The notes under the pieces: generated by a model
What the model saw: only the letters and a program-made list of their open reading frames with translations
Told to the model about the DNA's origin: nothing
Databases searched by the model: none
Program-made: the position numbers and the translations under genes
Shown here: positions 1 through 5,143 of the stretch, piece by piece
Layout of the letters: every line of letters starts with the position of its first letter
Position numbering within the stretch: position 1 is the stretch's first letter
DNA from: JBBRGG01 sp038240875
Lineage (GTDB): Bacteria > Planctomycetota > Phycisphaerae > Phycisphaerales > UBA1924
Reading direction: 5' to 3'
DNA: 16,655 bases
NCBI GenBank assembly: GCA_038240875.1
Contig: JBBRGG010000051.1
Location: forward strand, 1 to 16,655

Positions 1-322
1 TGGTCCAGGTAACGCCACGCTCGATACGAACTACGCGAGCAGTCTTCTCACGGCTGACCCAGTCGCGATTACCGCGGTTGTATATATTGATGCGTTGCGC
101 ACGCATCCGCTGCGCACGACGAAGAGCCCGCTTGTTCTCCGGATCGCGACGCATGAGCCGCTCAAGAGTCGTTTCCTGGCCGTGGCTGCGAGGCAAACGC
201 TCGATCACGCAGGTCAAAACCTGACCCGGAGTGAAAGAGGTGGGAGAATACGAAACCTTTTCGGCGGGCTTTGCTTCTGCGGGCTTTGCTGCGGACTTAG
301 TTGCGGTGGGGGACTTGGCCAT
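1..322 (-). CDS. Small basic hypothetical protein, 3' end outside window
   Basis: A reading frame opens with ATG at 322-320 (minus strand) and runs without a stop to the window edge, so 107 codons are visible and the C-terminus is missing. The start is supported by an AGAGG Shine-Dalgarno sequence five bases upstream. The first ~22 residues are rich in Ala, Lys, Pro and Thr and look like a flexible tail. The rest contains blocks reading FTPGQVLTCVIERLPRS, TLERLMRRDPENKRALRRAQ and RINIYNRGNRDWVSRE, with a very high Arg content. No signal peptide or membrane segment is seen. I do not recognise the family. The strong positive charge suggests binding to nucleic acid, but that is inference only. 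A competing reading frame in the opposite direction (from 95) is less convincing because it lacks comparable start signals and protein-like composition. Confidence 0.7.
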   Translation of the reverse strand, partial: MAKSPTATKSAAKPAEAKPAEKVSYSPTSFTPGQVLTCVIERLPRSHGQETTLERLMRRDPENKRALRRAQRMRAQRINIYNRGNRDWVSREKTARVVRIERGVTWT

Positions 323-640
323 AAGTGCCTCTTGTATGCTGAAAATCTCTTAGACACGGTCCCGACTCCGAAACGGCCACCAAGCCAATTAGCAAGGTGT
401 CCACGCGGTGTGCGAGGCCTCAATTCTACGCAAGGAACCCCGCCGTTTCCAGAGTGTTCTTGTTTCTGACTCGAATCCTCTAAGGAAGTATTCCTTCCCA
501 ATCTATACCTCTAAGTCCATATTTAGCCCCTTCCCCTCACCTAAACAAATGAAAGAATCTTCGAACCCGTAGGTTCGATGTGGTCTCCCCGAATTACTCA
601 TCGCGCAAGTACCTGTAATTAAACAGTTTACGCACCGAAC

Positions 641-656
641 TGACAATAAGTTGTCA
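641..656. promoter_or_regulatory. Inverted repeat TGACAA-n4-TTGTCA, possible operator
   Basis: Perfect 6-bp arms (641-646 and 651-656) are separated by TAAG, in non-coding DNA between two divergent genes. The size and spacing suit a dimeric regulator. The half-site resembles the CTGACA/TGTCAG elements upstream of the WYL regulator at 15069-15093. No regulator can be assigned. Confidence 0.25.
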
Positions 657-840
657 CAGCGTATTTTGAAAAAAACTAAAAAAGTAGTAAGATGTTTCAC
701 TACGTGACAGTTCCAAACATCGATCCAAGCGCGGGGGGTCTGCGCTAACGTCTGGAAAGGTAGTAAAAAAAGTAGTGGGGAAGCATGAATAATAGGACTA
801 CCTGTCGTTTTCTCTCAATCGTATCTCCAGCATTCTCGAA

Positions 841-876
841 GCGGTGGCGACTGAAAAAGGGGACAGTCGCCACCGC
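841..876. repeat. REP-like hairpin, 13-bp perfect arms
   Basis: The arms GCGGTGGCGACTG (841-853) and CAGTCGCCACCGC (864-876) are perfect reverse complements around the 10-base loop AAAAAGGGGA. From memory, the core AAAAAGGGGACAGTC resembles short palindromes scattered in many bacterial genomes and associated with REP-associated tyrosine (Y1/RAYT) transposases. It lies in the upstream region of the SGNH gene and, if 785 were the start, would fall inside the coding sequence. No transposase is in the window, so the element would have been mobilised in trans. It could also act as a transcription terminator or mRNA stabiliser. The hairpin is certain; the RAYT link rests on remembered similarity. 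Confidence 0.7.
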
Positions 877-883
877 CGAGGAT

Positions 884-912
884 TTGACCCGATATACATC
901 TGAATGTATTAC
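884..912 (+). promoter_or_regulatory. Candidate sigma-70 promoter for the SGNH gene
   Basis: TTGACC (884-889, five of six matches to TTGACA) and TATTAC (907-912, four of six to TATAAT) are separated by exactly 17 bases. Transcription would begin near 919, only about four bases before the ATG at 923, giving an almost leaderless mRNA. This fits the absence of a Shine-Dalgarno sequence there and argues against the upstream ATG at 785. The promoter begins eight bases after the REP-like hairpin. Confidence 0.4.
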
Positions 913-922
913 GCACAACTCT

Positions 923-2518
923 ATGTATAGCAAGAGACCACTCTTCAGCCGACGTTGGGATTCGTGTGCATACATCTTTTCCGCTTTACTTATATGCTTG
1001 GGTGGTGCAAGCGTAGTTGCTGGTCCCATACCAACTTGGACCGGACCGGTTCTTCGTGGTGAGGCCTTGGCACCATGGATTCAAGCCGCGCGAACGAGTC
1101 GTGCCGACATGGTTATGCTTGGAGATTCCAATCAGCTCTTTGCTGGGTTTGGATGGGATGCGGGCATGATTCGTGCACTGAACAACGAGTTTGGAATTTA
1201 TGCCACCGGCGTGCATTGGTGTGGCGAGGGCGCAGGCATTGGCCGCGGAACGGGTGAAGGGTTCTTTACTATTAGTCCTGGTGGCATTTCTTCAGGCTTC
1301 GCTTTTTCTGGTGCACCACCTCAGCTAGACATCTTTGGCAGGCTATCCAATTCTAACGCTGGCGCAGACTATCTCTATCTGCAGTCTGGTTCGCTACCAG
1401 GCGGTCGTCAGGTAGGCATGGGTGTCAATGGCGTGCTCGACACCAAGGCCTCTCTTCGGTACTGGCTGACCGATGGCACATTTCCGACCCAAGGCGCTTT
1501 GGCCGAGCCTTGGGGTGCGGCACAAGGCATCTTTCAAGGTTCCTACACCCCGATGGCTCGCATCGGCCAGCCACCATGGTCGACAATCGCCATCTTTAGC
1601 GCTGTTTCAACCCGTAATTCAGGTGAATCATTCGCTCTTCGCACTCAGTCGTACACAATTGCTGCGGATACAGCACGAACGCAACCGATCGACTTTCGTT
1701 TCGCCCCGACTTGGTTCACGCCAGGATTTCAATCGCCATTCTTTGCGCTTTGGCAGCGTGTTGAAGAAGTTTCTTCCAATGGCTCATCGGCACACACGCT
1801 CTATGCCGTCGGAGGAAGGTCCGCACGATTCATGTCAACAACAATGAACGGCGCATCCGACGCAATGCTTGAGGCATTCTTCGAGCAAGTTCGCAGTCTT
1901 CTCCCCGAACCCAAGCGCGTCTTGGTGCGCATCCATCAAGGGCTCAATGACCGCAATGAAGTGTTGCCTTCAATACGACTTGGAATCCTGCCCGGCAATT
2001 CTCCCGACGCATACGTTGACAACATTGCAGCGACCATCGCCCGAATTCGAGCCATCTACACCTCAAAACAATGGTCGGAACAAGGACTGGCATTTGTGAT
2101 CGTAACTCCGTTTAATGTGAACTCGCCACAAGACCTGCAGTTGGCCTCGTATCGAGATGCGGCAGCAGCCTTGCTTGCCGAGTATCCAAGGCTTGCTGTG
2201 GTCGATCAAGCCGGGCTTATTCCTTACGCAACCATGGTGTCGCAGGGGTACTTTGCAAATTCGGTTGACCGCAACCATCTGTCGAACGCAGGCTACGTCG
2301 CGCTCGCAAGCGCGGAATTGGCAGCTCTCGTCGCGGCGGGGACCTCGCCTACTTGCATCGGTGATTTCAATAACGATGGCGGCATCACGGGCGATGACCT
2401 CGCGGCGTTCTTCACTGCGTACGAGTGTGGCGCGGCTTCCAGCGATGTCAACCAAGATGGTGGCGTAACTGGCGACGATATTACGGCATTCTTTGTGGCC
2501 TATGAAACCGGGTGTTGA
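923..2518 (+). CDS. Secreted SGNH/GDSL-like protein with C-terminal dockerin-like tail
   Basis: This is a 531-residue exported protein. Residues 1-34 form a signal peptide: basic n-region, hydrophobic stretch at about 18-33 (IFSALLICLGGASVVA) and a likely cleavage near Ala33-Gly34. SGNH-hydrolase landmarks follow: GDSN at 67-70 (block I, nucleophile Ser69), GLNDRNE around 340 (the G-x-N-D block) and DRNHLS at 449-454 (the D-x-x-H block with catalytic Asp and His). Residues ~100-310 form a large insertion of unknown role. Residues ~478-531 carry two EF-hand-like loops, DFNNDGGITGDD and DVNQDGGVTGDD, and end in Gly-Cys. This matches the GC-type dockerin-like tail found on many exported planctomycete proteins, thought to concern cell-surface attachment. 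Likely role: extracellular esterase or carbohydrate deacetylase; substrate unknown. The start at 923 was chosen for the signal peptide and nearby promoter; an in-frame ATG at 785 is possible. Confidence 0.75.
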   Translation: MYSKRPLFSRRWDSCAYIFSALLICLGGASVVAGPIPTWTGPVLRGEALAPWIQAARTSRADMVMLGDSNQLFAGFGWDAGMIRALNNEFGIYATGVHWCGEGAGIGRGTGEGFFTISPGGISSGFAFSGAPPQLDIFGRLSNSNAGADYLYLQSGSLPGGRQVGMGVNGVLDTKASLRYWLTDGTFPTQGALAEPWGAAQGIFQGSYTPMARIGQPPWSTIAIFSAVSTRNSGESFALRTQSYTIAADTARTQPIDFRFAPTWFTPGFQSPFFALWQRVEEVSSNGSSAHTLYAVGGRSARFMSTTMNGASDAMLEAFFEQVRSLLPEPKRVLVRIHQGLNDRNEVLPSIRLGILPGNSPDAYVDNIAATIARIRAIYTSKQWSEQGLAFVIVTPFNVNSPQDLQLASYRDAAAALLAEYPRLAVVDQAGLIPYATMVSQGYFANSVDRNHLSNAGYVALASAELAALVAAGTSPTCIGDFNNDGGITGDDLAAFFTAYECGAASSDVNQDGGVTGDDITAFFVAYETGC

Positions 2519-2541
2519 TCGAGAATTAAATAGGTCGAGAA

Positions 2542-2560
2542 CCTCTCATTAATAAAGAGG
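2542..2560. terminator. Weak hairpin after the SGNH gene
   Basis: CCTCT (2542-2546) pairs with AGAGG (2556-2560) across a 9-base AT-rich loop, 24 bases after the stop codon. There is no following T-run, so it is at best a weak terminator. Confidence 0.2.
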
Positions 2561-2594
2561 CATGCTCTGTCATGCTCTGTCATGCTCTGTCATG
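2561..2594. repeat. 10-bp tandem repeat, three copies plus partial
   Basis: CATGCTCTGT is repeated three times without mismatch at 2561-2590, followed by a partial CATG. It lies between the SGNH gene and the MEMO-family gene, immediately after the weak hairpin. The period is close to one helical turn, and perfect identity suggests recent slippage. Confidence 0.85.
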
Positions 2595-2675
2595 TTCGAT
2601 TCGCCTCAATCAATCCGCAACAGCAAGGCGTGTTCGTCCGCGAACCAGCCCGAATGCTGCGAAAGTGGTACGCGA

Positions 2676-2689
2676 TTTGTGTGCACAAA
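2676..2689. promoter_or_regulatory. Palindrome TTTGTG-TG-CACAAA upstream of the MEMO gene
   Basis: Six-base arms with a two-base centre lie 36 bases before the ATG at 2726, a typical place for an operator or promoter-proximal activator site. The binding protein is unknown. Confidence 0.25.
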
Positions 2690-2725
2690 CAGCGTACATG
2701 CTTTCTCGCTTCCTAGACTCCTCCT

Positions 2726-4123
2726 ATGGCGAACCCCAACGACGCATTTAACGGCTTGAACCCCATCCAACCCATCTTTGATCCAGCTTCACAGACCATG
2801 CAGATGCCCCGGCTTCGCCCGGTGCGTGGCTTTCCCGTACAGGTCCAAGACCAGCAGATGATGGGTCTTTCCGACGCGAGGCAGATTTCGGACAAGATCG
2901 CCGTCTTGCCCCCCGCGGCGCAGGTTGTTTTGCCGTTGATGGATGGATCGCGTGGCTTGGACGAGATTGTCTCACAAGTTGGTCGCGGGCTAACAAGGCC
3001 GATTCTTGAATCACTGGTCGCGCAGCTTGATGACGCTGGTCTGATCGAAGGCGCGACGTTTACCAAGATGCTCGAGAAGATGCGGACAGAATTCGATTCA
3101 AATTCGGTTTTGCCGCCTTCCAGCACGATCAGCTTCACCGATGCGTTGGCGGATCAGTTTGTGAATAAGGACTTGGCCGAAGGCGTTGAGCCGCGAAAAG
3201 CGACCGAAGCTGAACGCGAAGAGATTGGCCCAAAGCAGTTTCGTGATTTGATCGACCAGTGGATCGCGGCGGCTCTGAAAGATGCAGCCAAACCCAGCCT
3301 CGATGAACTTCCCAAAGCGGTCGTCGCGCCACACCTTGATTATGGTCGCGGTTGGATGAACTACGCTAATACCTATGGCCGTCTTCGCGTGGTGGATCGT
3401 CCTGATCGAATCATCATTCTGGGCACCAACCACTTCGGTGAAGCTACCGGCGTGTGCGGATGCGACAAGGGATACCTGACCCCATTAGGTACGTGCAACG
3501 TTGATGAAGAACTCGTCACGAAGCTCAAGGCACGTTTGGGCGCCGAGAACGCTACCAAACTCTTTGCCAATCGCTTTGATCACGAACGCGAACACTCAAT
3601 TGAACTGCACATTCCTTGGATCATCCATTGCCTGGGCAAGGACGATGCCGGCAATGGGTGCAAGGTCTTTGGTGCGTTGATCCACGATCCAACTGTTAAA
3701 GATGGCGAGTCGTACGACGGCAATGGCCTTGCGCTCGCGCCCTTTGTCGAAGCATTGCGCGATGTCATTGCCCAACTCCCTGGCAAAACGCTCATTATTT
3801 CCTCGGCGGACTTGTCTCATTCTGGCCAAGCCTTTGGTGATCGCCAGCCTTTGGTTGGTGATTCCGAAGAGGCATCTACAGCGCGCGATCAGATTTTCAA
3901 TCACGATCGACAGATGCTCCAGTTAATCGTCGAGAATAAGGCCCAGGAATTTCTTGCGGGCATGGCCTGGCAACAGAACCCGACGCGTTGGTGCTCGATC
4001 GGTAATCTGTATGCGACAATGCTAGTGGTACAGCCGACGCGAATTGAGTGGTTTAATTACGCCGCCTCGATGGACGAGCAAGGCGTCGCGCTGGTGAGCA
4101 GTGCATCGCTGGCGATGTACTAA
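2726..4123 (+). CDS. amrB: AmmeMemoRadiSam system protein B (MEMO family) with extra N-terminal domain
   Basis: A 465-residue protein. Residues ~195-465 are a MEMO domain, related to human MEMO1 and extradiol-dioxygenase-like folds. Family metal-site residues are in place: His203 (APHLDYGRG), His236 (LGTNHFGE), His365 (SSADLSHSG) and Cys423 (RWCSIGNL), with the conserved EHSIELHIPW at 289-298. In the AmmeMemoRadiSam set, MEMO usually accompanies an AMMECR1 protein and a radical-SAM enzyme; neither is visible here. Human MEMO1 is about 300 residues, so roughly 150 are extra. They include a compact region at ~45-125 (DKIAVLPPAAQVVLPLMDGSRG, then a helical segment) resembling a PqqD-like or winged-helix module. 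The biochemical function of MEMO proteins is unsettled. The start lacks a Shine-Dalgarno sequence; CTCCTCCT, its complement, directly precedes the ATG. Confidence 0.85.
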   Translation: MANPNDAFNGLNPIQPIFDPASQTMQMPRLRPVRGFPVQVQDQQMMGLSDARQISDKIAVLPPAAQVVLPLMDGSRGLDEIVSQVGRGLTRPILESLVAQLDDAGLIEGATFTKMLEKMRTEFDSNSVLPPSSTISFTDALADQFVNKDLAEGVEPRKATEAEREEIGPKQFRDLIDQWIAAALKDAAKPSLDELPKAVVAPHLDYGRGWMNYANTYGRLRVVDRPDRIIILGTNHFGEATGVCGCDKGYLTPLGTCNVDEELVTKLKARLGAENATKLFANRFDHEREHSIELHIPWIIHCLGKDDAGNGCKVFGALIHDPTVKDGESYDGNGLALAPFVEALRDVIAQLPGKTLIISSADLSHSGQAFGDRQPLVGDSEEASTARDQIFNHDRQMLQLIVENKAQEFLAGMAWQQNPTRWCSIGNLYATMLVVQPTRIEWFNYAASMDEQGVALVSSASLAMY

Positions 4124-4134
4124 AGCGATTAGGC

Positions 4135-4160
4135 CAGACAATACAATTCAGACAATACAA
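4135..4160. repeat. Direct repeat CAGACAATACAA, two copies
   Basis: Two identical 12-base copies (4135-4146 and 4149-4160) are separated by TT, shortly after the amrB stop codon. They may be a slippage product or paired binding site. Nothing else is recognised in this gap. Confidence 0.8.
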
Positions 4161-4255
4161 GCCAGCTCTAATGAAAGTCAATTCAAGCAGGCCAAGTTGT
4201 GTTCGGCGATCTGCGCATAGAAACTGTGTGCGGGTCTGATGCGTTGGAGTCAATC

Positions 4256-4813
4256 ATGATCGATGGCGCGAGCATGTCTGCGGGGCCTACTGGCGAGGCT
4301 TCGGCTGGTCCGAATGCAGCGCCGGCGATTCTCAATCAAGTCCCCGTGGAAACGCGTGCAGTGGCCTCGCAAGGCTCGGCTTCAGCCACTTTGCCTTATA
4401 GCTTTGGTATCGCCGATGTGTTTGTGTTTGGAGTTGCACTGATCATCGTCGCGTGCGGATTATGGTTGGTGTGGGGCGACCGTGTTTCGGGCAAGGACAG
4501 CGAAGGTTTTGGTAATCAGCGTGGGCGAAACTACGGCTTGTCTAGGCTTCAAGGATTGCTGCCGCCGATGGTTCAACGCCTCAGTATCTTCATGCTCGCA
4601 TGGCGGGAACAAGCGACCAACGCGACCAAGCTCACTGTTGGAATCTCGGCTTTGCTGCTTGGATATCACATCGCGGCGTGGTGGAGCCCGAGCCACTGGC
4701 TCCCTTTGCGTTTCCCTGTGGACAATTGGTACTTGGTCGTCGGTGGGCTCACATTCGCGTGCGTGGCCAGCGTTTTGATGGATAAAAGACAATCCCAAGA
4801 AGAAAAGCCTTAA
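4256..4813 (+). CDS. Three-helix membrane protein of unknown function
   Basis: This 185-residue protein has three hydrophobic helices at about 52-73 (IADVFVFGVALIIVACGLWL), 126-143 (LTVGISALLLGYHIAAWW) and 157-175 (NWYLVVGGLTFACVASVLMD). They are preceded by an Ala/Ser/Gly/Pro-rich N-terminal tail of about 45 residues and connected by a basic loop (~76-122). The start at 4256 has a GGAG Shine-Dalgarno sequence six bases upstream. The frame stays open upstream to 4199, but that start has no ribosome site and the extension is not protein-like. The gene lies 132 bases after amrB on the same strand, so co-transcription is possible. I do not recognise the family and assign no function. Confidence 0.65.
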   Translation: MIDGASMSAGPTGEASAGPNAAPAILNQVPVETRAVASQGSASATLPYSFGIADVFVFGVALIIVACGLWLVWGDRVSGKDSEGFGNQRGRNYGLSRLQGLLPPMVQRLSIFMLAWREQATNATKLTVGISALLLGYHIAAWWSPSHWLPLRFPVDNWYLVVGGLTFACVASVLMDKRQSQEEKP

Positions 4814-4989
4814 TGCTCAAGCGTGCACTTGTGACGAAACTGTTGCGCGATGGCGGTACATTTTTCGAACCCTAGTCCCTCATCGACGGTACCGTAGAAG
4901 CAGAACTACATGGTATTCTTGATAAAGTTGCTGTCGGAAGTCGGTGTTGAGGCTCGCGCGTGGCCTTTAGATCGTGTACCATCCCAGCC

Positions 4990-5009
4990 CCGAAACTGAT
5001 TCGGTTTTT
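4990..5009 (+). terminator. Terminator-like hairpin with T-run
   Basis: CCGAA (4990-4994) pairs with TTCGG (5000-5004) around a 5-base loop and is followed by TTTTT. The stem is short (five pairs), so termination would be weak. It could end transcripts from the membrane-protein gene before the pilM leader, or act as an attenuator. Confidence 0.35.
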
Positions 5010-5020
5010 GATTTTAGTTG

Positions 5021-5050
5021 GATTGGTTTGGATTGGTTGAATTGGTTAGA
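5021..5050. repeat. Three degenerate 10-bp repeats (GATTGGTT core)
   Basis: GATTGGTTTG, GATTGGTTGA and ATTGGTTAGA follow one another with a 10-base spacing, placing each ATTGGTT on the same face of the helix. This may be a multi-site binding region for a regulator of the pilus-like genes, or simple slippage. Confidence 0.65.
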
Positions 5051-5069
5051 TTTGTGTTTGAAGTATTTC

Positions 5070-5097
5070 GTGTAGATCGGGATGTGTAGATCAGGAT
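5070..5097. repeat. 14-bp tandem duplication
   Basis: GTGTAGATCGGGAT (5070-5083) is immediately followed by GTGTAGATCAGGAT (5084-5097), 13 of 14 bases identical. It ends 46 bases before the pilM start codon. Confidence 0.75.
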
Positions 5098-5105
5098 GAC
5101 GTTCA

Positions 5106-5138
5106 CTCTCGCACATGCGAGAGATCTTCGAGCCGGAG
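5106..5138 (+). promoter_or_regulatory. Hairpins in the pilM 5' untranslated region
   Basis: CTCTCGC (5106-5112) and GCGAGAG (5117-5123) form a perfect 7-bp stem closed by the tetraloop ACAT. A second small stem pairs CTTCG (5126-5130) with CGGAG (5134-5138, one G-U pair), which would hide most of the GGAGGT Shine-Dalgarno sequence at 5135-5140. Together these could modulate translation of pilM. The first stem is clear; the regulatory role is inferred. Confidence 0.45.
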
Positions 5139-5143
5139 GTCAC

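Larger units (their letters stand above)
323..922. other. 600-bp region without a convincing gene
   Basis: This stretch separates the minus-strand basic protein from the SGNH-like gene and should hold promoters for both. It looks more AT-rich between about 490 and 720 than the flanking genes. It contains an inverted repeat at 641-656, two A-rich direct repeats of AAAAAAGTAGT (678-688 and 766-776), a small AGCGC/GCGCT hairpin at 728-746, a REP-like hairpin at 841-876 and a promoter-like pair of hexamers at 884-912. The reading frame of the SGNH gene stays open back to an ATG at 785, preceded by GGGGAAGC. The 46 residues this would add are not protein-like and would bury the signal peptide, so I treat them as non-coding. 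No tRNA or other RNA gene was recognised. Confidence 0.55.
4814..5143 (+). other. Repeat-rich non-coding leader of the pilus-like module
   Basis: These 330 bases precede pilM and contain no convincing gene. In order they hold a weak terminator-like hairpin with a T-run (4990-5009), three ~10-bp repeats based on GATTGGTTTG (5021-5050), a 14-bp tandem duplication (5070-5097), a perfect 7-bp hairpin (5106-5123) and a small hairpin covering the Shine-Dalgarno sequence (5126-5138). No confident promoter hexamers were found. The frame of pilM is open upstream to an ATG at 5096, but the resulting extension lies across these repeats and lacks a ribosome site. Confidence 0.5.

Noticed and set aside
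214..501. Minus-strand frame overlapping the start of the basic protein
   Set aside because: Low-complexity Pro/Gln/Ser sequence without a ribosome site, overlapping the better-supported frame that starts at 322.
503..700. 65-codon minus-strand frame in the AT-rich intergenic region
   Set aside because: No ribosome site, no recognisable domain, unremarkable length for chance in AT-rich DNA.
785..922. N-terminal extension of the SGNH gene from ATG 785
   Set aside because: It reads through the REP-like hairpin and promoter-like hexamers, has atypical composition and would place 46 residues before an evident signal peptide. The GGGGA before it keeps this as an alternative only.
5021..5097. Possible CRISPR-like array in the pilM leader
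   Set aside because: The repeats are only 10-14 bases, adjacent to each other, with no spacers and no cas genes.
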